Shown here: in pieces, positions 15,422 through 23,496 of the stretch
Position numbering within the stretch: the stretch's first letter is position 1
Layout: every line of letters starts with the position of its first letter
From: a virus
Reading direction: 5' to 3' (one strand)
DNA: 37,397 nucleotides
IMG/VR virus record: IMGVR_UViG_3300007960_004287
Coordinates: 1-37,397 of that record
The notes under the pieces: generated by a model
Databases searched by the model: none
Told to the model about the DNA's origin: nothing
Seen by the model: only the letters and a program-made list of their open reading frames with translations
Program-made: the position numbers and the translations under genes

Positions 15422-16452
15422 TATGCGATCCCTTTCTTGTCTTTAATAACCTTGAAAAATAGCTTGTTCCAATCGTCTATAAAACGATCTAGCCCGTAGT
15501 AATCAACAATAGTCTGTCTTGCCGCATCCCCAAGCTTTCTAGCAAGAATTGGGTTGTTCAGTAATAATTCGCAATGATTTCTTAGTTCCTGTGGATCATT
15601 TGAAATTAAGCCATTCTTTCCATTGACGATAATTTCTGGGATCATACAGTTTGCAGTTGATACAATAGCACATCCGCAAGCCATTGCTTCCAGCAATACT
15701 GTCGGTACTGGTGAGTGCAATGAGGTATTGTAGAATATGCTAAAGCTATTGTAAATCTGCCTGAGATGATCTGTGTCTCTTGCTGGCTCAGAAAATCCTG
15801 GCGACTTTCCAACCGGCATCACTGGAAGACCCTGTGTTGTCTGCTTCCATAGATTAAAACCACAACACCAATCCCTGTCGGGCCACCCATTTACTACTGA
15901 CAGTAGTGCGTTTCTACGCTCAATTCCCATTGGCTTAAAGTATTCAGTGTCAATGCCATGTTCTACAACTGAAGACTCTTCCCCAAAACCCCAAGCATCT
16001 CTATTATAGTAAGAGATAAAAGAGTCATGGTCCACCTTAATACTCTGCATTCCCTTCTTTTGAGCCTCAATGTCCATCCTAACATCTGGAAGAACATGCG
16101 TATGGCGAAGAATAGGAATTGCTAAACGATCAATTGTTGGTGAGTTTCGCTGCATTGCCAGAACGTCATGCATCGCCTTTAGTCTTCCGCAGGAAGTATG
16201 CGATAGCACTAGATCAAAATCAATGTGGTCTGGAATGTAATCCAATTGAGTGTAATTGCTTGGTATGGGAGCATAAGTCTCATCCCAGGTCTTCTGATTT
16301 GGAATGTTCATGGCAAAGAAGTTATGCCCAGTGCGGCATAGATTAGCCTCATATCGTTCGTGCGTAGTACACGTAAGGATATTGAGTGGTTCTTCCGCAT
16401 TGATTCTCTTCATGAGAGATCTTACGTTTCTCTGTGTCGCGTTGAATGTCAT
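15421..16452 (-). CDS. GT4 family glycosyltransferase
   Basis: A 343-residue GT-B enzyme. The N-terminal domain carries LNILTCTTHERYEANLCRTG and FDLVLSHTSCGRLKA. The linker has SSVVEHGIDTEYFKP, the conserved entry to the C-terminal domain. The donor-binding block is SPVPTVLLEAMACGCAIVST, where the first acidic residue of the usual EX7E is replaced by Ser (HSPVPTVLLE), leaving only the second Glu. That substitution is unusual and may alter donor binding. Length is normal. AAAGGA precedes the ATG at 16452, which overlaps the upstream stop (ATGA). It is soluble by sequence. Confidence 0.88.
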   Translation of the reverse strand: MTFNATQRNVRSLMKRINAEEPLNILTCTTHERYEANLCRTGHNFFAMNIPNQKTWDETYAPIPSNYTQLDYIPDHIDFDLVLSHTSCGRLKAMHDVLAMQRNSPTIDRLAIPILRHTHVLPDVRMDIEAQKKGMQSIKVDHDSFISYYNRDAWGFGEESSVVEHGIDTEYFKPMGIERRNALLSVVNGWPDRDWCCGFNLWKQTTQGLPVMPVGKSPGFSEPARDTDHLRQIYNSFSIFYNTSLHSPVPTVLLEAMACGCAIVSTANCMIPEIIVNGKNGLISNDPQELRNHCELLLNNPILARKLGDAARQTIVDYYGLDRFIDDWNKLFFKVIKDKKGIA

Positions 16453-17543
16453 TTAATTATTTCCTTTATCTTTTGTCCAATCTTTGCGTAATCGTATTCT
16501 TTAGCAGCGTCTTTTGCCTTCTTAGAAGCGTGTTCCATTGCTGATGTATTCCACTTCATGAATGCTGATCTGAGTGCGAACTGTAGTTGCCGTACATCAA
16601 TTTCCATCCAGTTACCCCTTGCGGTATCAAGATGTGGAAGTGTATCAACAGCACCAAAGCATGGAACCTCTCTTGATTCTACTGCTTGACCATAGCAAAA
16701 GTCATTCATGCCGGTTCCATTTGTATAAATGGTTGGTACACCTAAAGCCATTGCCTCTAGTGCTGGTATACAGAAAGATTCACCGCGACTAGGCATCACA
16801 AAGCACTGAGAAGCATACAAGATAGATTTATATTGATCTTCTTGAATCTTGCCGCAGATTATGATTTCTTTTCTGTAGTCTTTTCTAAGCTTTAGACCCT
16901 GCTTAATCTGAGAGCAATACTTTTCAACAACATCAGCAGTGGTTCTAGATGTTTTAATGACAAGATTTACTGGATCATTTGGGCCGAATTCAAGATGAAA
17001 AGCCTTAATAAGAGCGGCGGCATTCTTTCTTTCAATCCACTCTCCAGCAAAGACGAAGTTAAAGCAACCATTCATTTCCTTTATTTCTATGGTTGGCTTA
17101 AAATCTCTATACTTAGACATGTCAATAGAGCTTGGCACAACCATAATTGGCTTAGTTACACCACTTCTAGCTAGCTGCCCCTTGCTGCAAAAACTCATGG
17201 TCCATATTTCGTCCATTAGATTGCAGTGGGAATGCCAGCCTATGTCTCGTACTGGGTAAGATTCTGTTGTAACGAAACCAATGTTGTAGTAACTGGAATC
17301 GTAGGAAAAAAGATGGGGCAGCATATGCTGTACGCAAATATCGCATCCTTCTGAGGATTGAGCCTCTAGTTGCTTGATCCTCGCTGGATAATCAGTAGTC
17401 TGTGCTTCATAAGTGATAGCACGAGGAACCACATTTAATCCTGCGGCATCCATGGCGAGAATATTGCTTACAGCAGCATTGCCCCATCCTGTTCCATCAC
17501 GATAATTTCCAATGTATAGAATCTTCTTATCAGTTGCTGGCAT
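16449..17543 (-). CDS. GT4 family glycosyltransferase
   Basis: A 364-residue GT-B enzyme. It opens with KILYIGNYRDGTGWGNAAVS (Gly-rich acceptor loop), has SGVTKPIMVVPSSIDMSKYR as the domain linker, FNFVFAGEWIERKNAAALIK at the start of the donor domain, and PSRGESFCIPALEAMALGVP with a full EX7E (the two Glu in GESFCIPALE). This is a standard retaining GT4 layout, and the catalytic residues appear intact. CAAAGGATG lies before the ATG at 17543. It overlaps the large GT4 gene upstream by 14 bases. The sugar and acceptor are unknown. Confidence 0.9.
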   Translation of the reverse strand: MPATDKKILYIGNYRDGTGWGNAAVSNILAMDAAGLNVVPRAITYEAQTTDYPARIKQLEAQSSEGCDICVQHMLPHLFSYDSSYYNIGFVTTESYPVRDIGWHSHCNLMDEIWTMSFCSKGQLARSGVTKPIMVVPSSIDMSKYRDFKPTIEIKEMNGCFNFVFAGEWIERKNAAALIKAFHLEFGPNDPVNLVIKTSRTTADVVEKYCSQIKQGLKLRKDYRKEIIICGKIQEDQYKSILYASQCFVMPSRGESFCIPALEAMALGVPTIYTNGTGMNDFCYGQAVESREVPCFGAVDTLPHLDTARGNWMEIDVRQLQFALRSAFMKWNTSAMEHASKKAKDAAKEYDYAKIGQKIKEIIK

Positions 17544-19179
17544 TTTGATTCATCCTTTGCTGTCTCGCCTGTTCCCAAGTGTTGAGCTGAGTACGATAGT
17601 TCACACACTCGTTATAGGCTTCCTGTAGTGAAAATGGCACATACTTGTTATAGCTTTGTACATGAGATTCATTAAAGTAGAAATCTCCGTCCACATTCTC
17701 ACTCCGATATCCAAACGTGCAGTCCTTGACAACTCTCCTCCAAAAATAGTTGCCAATCCATTCTGGCTTATTTAAAACATTAGCAAAAAGAAAGTTCACT
17801 TGCTCTACGATTGTTTTTAGATTGCTTGGAATTCCTTCCGCTGGCCTGTGAATCTTAATGGGAGAATTCCAGGTTAATCTGTGGTCCTTTAGTTCTACGC
17901 CACGAATGTACTTTAGCCATGCTTCGGCTGTCTTATCCCATGAATAATGCGTTCTAGCTTTACGCATGACTTCTAGACCCATCTCACGAATCTCTTCGCT
18001 TGTCTTATTAGACAGTTCTAGTAGACATTGAACAAAAGCTTCGTTATCTGGTATGGCTCGCAAGCAACCAGTTTCGCATTCCTTCATAAATGACTTTGGC
18101 TTAATACCAATCCCACCAATGTTATCAATAACGGATTCCATTGCAGAATAGTATGTTGAGATAACAGGAAGCCCACAATAGGCAGCTTCTAGCTGTGGCA
18201 TCCCAAACCCTTCACTATTTGCATACTGAACATAAACATCAAATAGATTGTAGATGTCAGCAAGATCCTCTTCAGACATTGGGTTACTAAGGCCAACTAA
18301 CTGATTCTTAAACTCTCCACACTTCTTACAGTGCTGAACGGAGTCATTAAAAAAGTTTGTTGACACAGACTTACACTGCTTACATTTATAAGTGAATAGA
18401 ACCCTATTAGAAAGGCTATACTCATCAAGCAATGCTGGAACATCCCATCCAATATCTGGATAATAGGTGTGGCAATACAAGAAAGCGTTTGGCTTATCTG
18501 TCTTATCTAAGAAGTCCCTAAAAGACTTTAATAGATCTGGATATAGCTTACGCTTCTGGTTTCTCATTACAGTACCAATAATAAACGCAGCAGGATGAAT
18601 ACCATGCTCGTTTCTATGGTGCTTCTTATCTGGCACTGGCATGAAAATCTTGCTCGCCGCTGGTGGTGCTAGGTCCACAAACTTCATGTTGTCGGACTGC
18701 TCCATAAGAACGTCTCGTCCAAACTCAGAATAAGCAAACACTGCATCAGCATCTTCGTATGTAGCAATCCACTGATTGTTTTGTGGCTTTGCGTCAACCG
18801 TTGGCATGATTGCCCAGTTGTAGAAATCCCTAAATGGAGATCTCTGCTCAAATTCAATCATCCACCAGTCACGAATATCCATTACAACGTCTGGCTGGAA
18901 GTCTAGAAGAACTTCGTTAAAGTTAAAGTCACCAAACTGTGCCGTTGGATTCTTGTAACTACTATAGTTTGGATGGTCCTTCTCTGGCTTATTCCAGTAG
19001 ATCTTCCATGGGTATTGAGTAAGCTGTGGGTCTTTAGCACCAGCATAAATGCCCAACTGTGCTATTTCAAGGTCATCGTGCTGACATAGCCTCCCAAGAA
19101 CCTGGGTAGCGTAAACAGAATAACCAGTAGTATACCATGGTGCTTCACAAAGCATCAGGACTTTTCTTTTTCTATTCAT
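17530..19179 (-). CDS. Large GT4 glycosyltransferase with inserted zinc ribbon
   Basis: A 549-residue GT-B enzyme. The N-terminal loop is APWYTTGYSVYATQVLGR. The donor domain starts at IIGTVMRNQKRKLYPDLLKS (about 200-220). Residues 264-292 form an inserted ribbon with C266/C269 (CKQC) and C284/C287 (CKKC). The EX7E motif is E323 to E331 (SEGFGMPQLEAAYCGLPVI). About 120 residues follow the usual end, including an aromatic-rich stretch with no recognised domain. The start at 19179 is chosen over a GTG at 19194 because AAGGA lies just before the ATG. It overlaps the ssb stop by 8 bases, so this first gene of the glycan island is coupled directly to the replication genes. Confidence 0.88.
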   Translation of the reverse strand: MNRKRKVLMLCEAPWYTTGYSVYATQVLGRLCQHDDLEIAQLGIYAGAKDPQLTQYPWKIYWNKPEKDHPNYSSYKNPTAQFGDFNFNEVLLDFQPDVVMDIRDWWMIEFEQRSPFRDFYNWAIMPTVDAKPQNNQWIATYEDADAVFAYSEFGRDVLMEQSDNMKFVDLAPPAASKIFMPVPDKKHHRNEHGIHPAAFIIGTVMRNQKRKLYPDLLKSFRDFLDKTDKPNAFLYCHTYYPDIGWDVPALLDEYSLSNRVLFTYKCKQCKSVSTNFFNDSVQHCKKCGEFKNQLVGLSNPMSEEDLADIYNLFDVYVQYANSEGFGMPQLEAAYCGLPVISTYYSAMESVIDNIGGIGIKPKSFMKECETGCLRAIPDNEAFVQCLLELSNKTSEEIREMGLEVMRKARTHYSWDKTAEAWLKYIRGVELKDHRLTWNSPIKIHRPAEGIPSNLKTIVEQVNFLFANVLNKPEWIGNYFWRRVVKDCTFGYRSENVDGDFYFNESHVQSYNKYVPFSLQEAYNECVNYRTQLNTWEQARQQRMNQNASN

Positions 19180-19483
19180 TTGTTCCTTCTTCACCTGGAG
19201 GGAAAATCTTAAACGAAGTTACACGAAAAACGTATTCGCCTCTGTAGTTTCTAGCAATGGCACTGACGGCCATGTAGCCGCCTTCCTCTGCTTGCTTACA
19301 AATGGCTTTTGCGGCAGTATCCCACGCCTCAAATGTCAGTATGTTGTTTCTCTTCTTCGTAAGACCATCACGATCCTTACGGAATTCTTCTACGTTGAGC
19401 TTAAAATTTGTGACATGGGTATTATGTGTCACTTCAAGTTTTGGAATATCAACGAATCTACCCAAGAAATTACAGTTATTCAT
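19172..19483 (-). CDS. ssb: Single-stranded DNA-binding protein (SSB)
   Basis: A 103-residue OB-fold protein matching the bacterial SSB family core: NNCNFLGRFVDIPKLEVT (first strand and loop), VTNFKLNVEEFRK (second strand, as the usual FxLAxN), NILTFEAWDTAAKAICKQ (the F-x-x-x-x-W region), GGYMAVSAIARNY and YVFRVTSFKIF. It lacks the long acidic C-terminal tail of cellular SSB; the end is only GEEGTNE, so the usual tail-mediated partner recruitment may be reduced. It directly follows the C-terminal half of DnaE, 4 bases after its stop, which fits a role at the phage replication fork. Confidence 0.88.
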   Translation of the reverse strand: MNNCNFLGRFVDIPKLEVTHNTHVTNFKLNVEEFRKDRDGLTKKRNNILTFEAWDTAAKAICKQAEEGGYMAVSAIARNYRGEYVFRVTSFKIFPPGEEGTNE

Positions 19484-19487
19484 CTTT

Positions 19488-21029
19488 TCAAACTTGCCTC
19501 ACTTTGTTTGCAATAATTGATGTCTTGTCTCTCTTGGAGACTTCCCCATTTATCAATACGGTATTTCCCTCAACTAATAAATCACGGTACTCAGCATATG
19601 TTTCTGGGAAAACTGTTACTGAGTCAAGCATCCCGCTACTGTCTTCCGCACACACAAATGCCATGAGTTGCCCAGGAGTCTTGCCATTCTTTGTCTTATA
19701 CTCACGAACAGAGGACACCGTAACTACTATGTTTACTTTACCTGTTATCGTACCATTAGCGATGTCTTTACACATAGTAGCACTAAACGATTCATCAGCA
19801 GCATCAGCCTTATTGCATGTGAGTGAGCATCCCATGTAGGAAATTTCGTCAGTAGCCATAGTGGTAATACTGTCTTCAATACCATAAAATGGGTTCTTTA
19901 GTGCCTGATTGATATCAGCTACAGTCTTTAGACGGCGAGAATTAATCTTATGATTAACCATCATGTCGTCAATACACTGATAAAGAGTGTTAAAATTCTT
20001 GTAGCTTGTGGATATGTACTCCTGCTCTTTCTTTGTTAGCTGCTGCCAGCTATCAAATTCATACAGCATGGTTTTTCTTGGGGTTTTGTTATTCGGGCCA
20101 TTAAACGCACCAACAGAGATAAGTGCTATAACTGCTCTCTTGTTGATCTTGCCCTTATAAATCATATTGATAAGAACATCTAGCCATGTGTATTTTTCTA
20201 CGCCCTGCTTGATGGACTCAATCTTTTCACATTCAGCATCACCAACATTCTTTACATGCGAAATACCAAAGATGATCTTGCCATTTACCTCAGTAAAATC
20301 CTTATAGAGATAGTTAAGTCTTGGTGGATACACATCAATGTCGCAAGACTTAGCGTCAACGATCAATTCCTTCATCTCACGCTGAGAGTCTGGCTTACGA
20401 TACGCATGGTTAAGATAGGTAACATAGAACCTGGATGGACGATACAGCTTACAGTACGCTGACCAATAAGCATTAATAGCATATGACACAGCATGTGACT
20501 TATTAAATGCGTACCTATTGGACTTCTCAATCCATCCGAAAATCTCTTCAGCGATCTCTTTACTGACGATGCCCTTTTTCTCAGCACCCTTCATGAAGTC
20601 TTTCTTAACCTTTTCCATGAGGTCAGCTTTCTTCTTACCGATAGCCTTACGGAGAGCATCTGCTTCCTTCAGATCAAAACCGGCAAGCTTCTGAGCAATC
20701 ATCATAGACTGCTCCTGATACACAAGAACCCCATAGGTTTCAGATAGTATCTCCTCTAGGGATTCATGAGGATAGGTAACAGCGTCTTTACCGGCCTTGC
20801 GGTCGCAGTAATGTTGCGTCATGGACTTGCCATCAACCTTAGCCATAAGCGTTCCAGGTCTAATAACACTAATAAGTGCTGCTAGCTCTGAAATGCTTTT
20901 TGGCTGAAGCTGCTTTGCCCAATGACGACCAAGATTAGACTCTAGCTGAAATATGCCCTTCGTGCGACCAGAACAAATAAAATTCCAAACATCTGGATCG
21001 TGAAGGTCATTAATATCAAAATCACTCAA
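19488..21029 (-). CDS. dnaE: DNA polymerase III alpha subunit, C-terminal half (fingers to OB)
   Basis: About 513 residues that align by motif with DnaE after the palm: GIFQLES (about 25-31), ISVIRPGTLMAK, YPHESLEEILSETYGVLVYQ, EQSMMIAQ, ADALRKAIGKKKADLMEK, RYAFNKSHAVSYAINAYWSA (fingers), then helix-hairpin-helix-type sequence around IVDAKSCDIDVYPPRLNYLY and an OB-fold at the end (VSSVREYKTKNGKTPGQLMA, LDSVTVFPETYAEYRDLL). No catalytic Asp lies here; all three are in the gene at 21928-23496. I see no clear QxxLF-type clamp-binding motif. I place the start at TTG 21029, which has GGAG 9 bases upstream and overlaps the exonuclease stop (TTGAGTGA); a TTG at 21062 with an AAGG site is the alternative and would add 11 residues. 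No ATG start is available. Confidence 0.9.
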   Translation of the reverse strand: MSDFDINDLHDPDVWNFICSGRTKGIFQLESNLGRHWAKQLQPKSISELAALISVIRPGTLMAKVDGKSMTQHYCDRKAGKDAVTYPHESLEEILSETYGVLVYQEQSMMIAQKLAGFDLKEADALRKAIGKKKADLMEKVKKDFMKGAEKKGIVSKEIAEEIFGWIEKSNRYAFNKSHAVSYAINAYWSAYCKLYRPSRFYVTYLNHAYRKPDSQREMKELIVDAKSCDIDVYPPRLNYLYKDFTEVNGKIIFGISHVKNVGDAECEKIESIKQGVEKYTWLDVLINMIYKGKINKRAVIALISVGAFNGPNNKTPRKTMLYEFDSWQQLTKKEQEYISTSYKNFNTLYQCIDDMMVNHKINSRRLKTVADINQALKNPFYGIEDSITTMATDEISYMGCSLTCNKADAADESFSATMCKDIANGTITGKVNIVVTVSSVREYKTKNGKTPGQLMAFVCAEDSSGMLDSVTVFPETYAEYRDLLVEGNTVLINGEVSKRDKTSIIANKVRQV

Positions 21030-21711
21030 TGTACATTTCTCCGTTTGCAAATGCCTTCTCAAACTTTACCTTCTTCAATAGCCCACGCTGAAGCTTCAGG
21101 AACTTAATAAGGATATTGGCAGTATCCTTAACGTCTTGTAGAGCATCATGAGCGTTATCCTTGGATAATCCAAAATATTCACGCAAGTAATCCATGTTAT
21201 AGGACTTAACATCCTGGTTGTTTTCAAACCAACAATAGATGTGATCCATAAGATCTATCTTAAAAATTGGATTGAATAGCTTCTGCTCGTCACGATCAGC
21301 ATTGTATGGACCGTATTCCTTACACATGCGACGAACAATCGGCATGTCATAGCCAATAATATTAAACCCAGCAGCAATTGGTGCAGTGAAGGAAGTATTC
21401 TTCCAGTTGTACTGGTTTACAAACTCAGCAAACTTCTTCCACACCACCTTTGGAGGTGGAGCTTTAGCAAGATCCTTACGGTTCTTTCTAGTAATCTCCA
21501 GTGCCTTTTCCTCAAGCGGTGCTACACCAGCCTCAATAGCCTTATCGTCATCAATAATAGGACGAATCTCACTATTGAATGTGCCTCCAGGCTGAAGGGT
21601 TAGCTTTCTTCCATGGATGGCAATTGCGGCAATCTGTGTAGGCTGTGCCGTAAGCGGATTCGCACCCCCAGTCTCAAAGTCAAACACGATTATATCACGC
21701 ATATTAGCCAT
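21022..21711 (-). CDS. DnaQ-like DEDDh 3'-5' exonuclease
   Basis: A 229-residue exonuclease of the DnaQ/RNase T superfamily. Exo I is D11 and E13 (IIVFDFETGG), Exo II has D122 within AGFNIIGYDMPIVRRM, and Exo III has H188 and D193 (NAHDALQDVKDTANIL), giving a complete DEDDh set. It removes 3' nucleotides, and as a partner of DnaE it would proofread. It is encoded exactly between the two halves of the split polymerase, overlapping the upstream small gene by 8 bases and the downstream half by at least 8. The PHP domain of this polymerase has lost its metal ligands, so this is the likely proofreader. AAAGGA precedes the ATG at 21711. There is no clear clamp-binding motif. Confidence 0.9.
   Translation of the reverse strand: MANMRDIIVFDFETGGANPLTAQPTQIAAIAIHGRKLTLQPGGTFNSEIRPIIDDDKAIEAGVAPLEEKALEITRKNRKDLAKAPPPKVVWKKFAEFVNQYNWKNTSFTAPIAAGFNIIGYDMPIVRRMCKEYGPYNADRDEQKLFNPIFKIDLMDHIYCWFENNQDVKSYNMDYLREYFGLSKDNAHDALQDVKDTANILIKFLKLQRGLLKKVKFEKAFANGEMYIE
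21039..21042 (-). promoter_or_regulatory. Ribosome binding site for the TTG start of the DnaE C-half
   Basis: GGAG on the minus strand, 9 bases before TTG 21029 and inside the last codons of the exonuclease gene. It supports coupling of the polymerase C-half to exonuclease translation. A competing AAGG before TTG 21062 prevents certainty. Confidence 0.5.
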
Positions 21712-21931
21712 GAATCTTATCCTTTACTAGGGAAGCGAACTTGTTAACAGCCTCATCAATGTTGGGGAACAGATCATAAACACGATGCTTGTCTGACCAC
21801 ACCTGATACTTTGCTGATCTCTTAACGACACCATTCTTTAGGACGGCATCTAGGTTACAAATGGATACACCGTCTAGGTCAACGGCCCCACCAGCATATA
21901 CAACGCTCTTAATATCTTGCTTTGTTGTCAT
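21704..21931 (-). CDS. Small protein of unknown function inside the split dnaE locus
   Basis: A 75-residue protein (TTKQDIKSVVYAGGAVDLDG at its start). The sequence suggests a small alpha/beta domain: two short strands, a basic middle (GVVKRSAKYQVWSDKHRVYD) and a C-terminal amphipathic helix (IDEAVNKFASLVKDKI). I recognise no family. It overlaps the N-terminal polymerase half as ATGA and the exonuclease gene by 8 bases, so all three are translated together. A role as a bridge or accessory for the split polymerase is possible but rests only on position. Confidence 0.75.
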   Translation of the reverse strand: MTTKQDIKSVVYAGGAVDLDGVSICNLDAVLKNGVVKRSAKYQVWSDKHRVYDLFPNIDEAVNKFASLVKDKIHG

Positions 21932-23496
21932 TCCATAATCTCCATAACTTTTGAGAGTAGATCAATACCGAGAATATCTAGTTTTACCAAACCGAGTTTT
22001 TCTAGATCACCCATTTCAAACGCCGCTATAGGTGTATTGTTCTTATCCATAATCATAGGGCAAGTATCTTTTAGCACAGTTGGAGACACGATAACACCGG
22101 CAGCGTGTTTTCCATGTGACTTATTAGTTCCTTCTATATTAATAGCCTGCTTGAATATGTCAGCAAGTGGACCCTCAAGCTCACCATCCTTAGTTTTCCT
22201 ACACCACCCTTCAAGCGGTTCAGGATCATTCTCCAATGCCCAATTAATGATACTCTTATCATCGGATACTTCCAACTGGTCAGAAATCTCTGCCTCGTTG
22301 GGTATGCTCTTGGTTATCTCATTCATCTCTGCAAATGACACAGCCTCATTGATTCTAAGGACTTCCTTCAATGCTGCTCGTCCTTGGAGTCTTCCGAATG
22401 TAACCATCTGCGAAACGTTTTCATGCCCGTATTTCTCTTTAATGTAGTCGATAATTTCGTCACGATGCTCCGCTGGAACGTCAACGTCAATATCAGGCAG
22501 AGAAATATTATCCTTGCTATTTCGCCCTTCATTATAGAACCTCTCAAAGATTAGACCATACTCAATTGGGTCCACTTCTGTGATGCCAATTAGGTACGAA
22601 ACTAGACAACCAGCAGCAGATCCTCTACCGGGACCGGCAAGCCAATCACGACGCTTTACTTCATTTACAATATCTTGAACGATCAAAAAGTAACCAGATA
22701 GATCAGCCTTAAGGATAACATCTAGTTCATGCTTAACACGATCAGCATATATTGTTTTTTGTTCTTCGTCATCAACCTTGCCACTGTTAGCAATACGCTC
22801 CTTCCATCCAACACGGCACAAATGCCTTAGATAGTCTGGCTGAGACATGTTCTTTGGGCATTCAAATGCTGGAAGAGTTGGATTGTGTGCCACCTCAAAG
22901 TCTTCACACTGATTAAGTATTGTATCGTAAATCTTATTGTCCTTTGGTGGCTTTAGATAGTACTCGTCAGACAAAAAGAATTCCTTGTGGTCAAACTCTT
23001 CATCCTTTCTCATCTTTGCCTTAATCTTTGGAATGGTTGTCTTCATTCCAGAGCATAGCAGAACCCTATGGCATTCAGCATCAGACTGATTGACATAGTA
23101 ACATGCTTCCTTTTGATAATCGTAGCGGACGCAGTTAGATCCGAATAGTTTAGCAAATCCATCGCTCGTTGTCAAGCAAAGCAGATTGCCAGCCTCGGCA
23201 ACCTCTCTAAGCCTGTCATAGCTAGAATCAGACACGTATTTAATTAAATCAAACCATCCAGCCTTGTTCTTACAAAATAAAATAAACGTACCAAAGTCGC
23301 ATCCGATGATTGGCTTAATCTCATGCTTTCTACATGCAGCATGGAAGTCAACAGCACCAGACATGCTGCCAATGTCGGCAAGAAGAACGGCATCGTAGCC
23401 TAGTTCTTTTGCCTTCTTTGCCAACTGATCACACTTTGAAAAACCAAGCAATAGACTAAAATGAGTCTTACAATTTAGTGCGATTTTACTCGACAT
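21928..23496 (-). CDS. dnaE: DNA polymerase III alpha subunit, N-terminal half (PHP, palm, thumb)
   Basis: A 522-residue protein covering the first half of DnaE. The PHP domain is at about 5-200. The palm begins near AGPGRGSAAGCLVSYLIGIT (287-306). The metal-binding aspartates are D337 and D339 in LPDIDVDVPAEHRDEIIDYI, with the third at D507 in LGLVKLDILGIDLL; HGKHAAGVIVSPTV (461-474) is also present. The protein stops 15 residues after D507, where single-chain DnaE continues into the fingers. The usual PHP signature HxHSxYSLLDG reads NCKTHFSLLLG and TDHGNM reads ADIGSM, so its metal-dependent activity is probably lost. The stop overlaps the next start (ATGA). The start at 23496 overlaps the exostosin-like gene by 11 bases. 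Confidence 0.93.
   Translation of the reverse strand: MSSKIALNCKTHFSLLLGFSKCDQLAKKAKELGYDAVLLADIGSMSGAVDFHAACRKHEIKPIIGCDFGTFILFCKNKAGWFDLIKYVSDSSYDRLREVAEAGNLLCLTTSDGFAKLFGSNCVRYDYQKEACYYVNQSDAECHRVLLCSGMKTTIPKIKAKMRKDEEFDHKEFFLSDEYYLKPPKDNKIYDTILNQCEDFEVAHNPTLPAFECPKNMSQPDYLRHLCRVGWKERIANSGKVDDEEQKTIYADRVKHELDVILKADLSGYFLIVQDIVNEVKRRDWLAGPGRGSAAGCLVSYLIGITEVDPIEYGLIFERFYNEGRNSKDNISLPDIDVDVPAEHRDEIIDYIKEKYGHENVSQMVTFGRLQGRAALKEVLRINEAVSFAEMNEITKSIPNEAEISDQLEVSDDKSIINWALENDPEPLEGWCRKTKDGELEGPLADIFKQAINIEGTNKSHGKHAAGVIVSPTVLKDTCPMIMDKNNTPIAAFEMGDLEKLGLVKLDILGIDLLSKVMEIME

Noticed and set aside
21022-21931. A split intein or inserted intein joining the two polymerase halves
   Set aside because: The N-half ends in an ordinary helix (LLSKVMEIME) with no Cys-led intein block, the C-half starts with LSDFD without an intein C-terminal HN or a Cys/Ser/Thr junction pattern, and the intervening genes are an exonuclease and a small unrelated protein.
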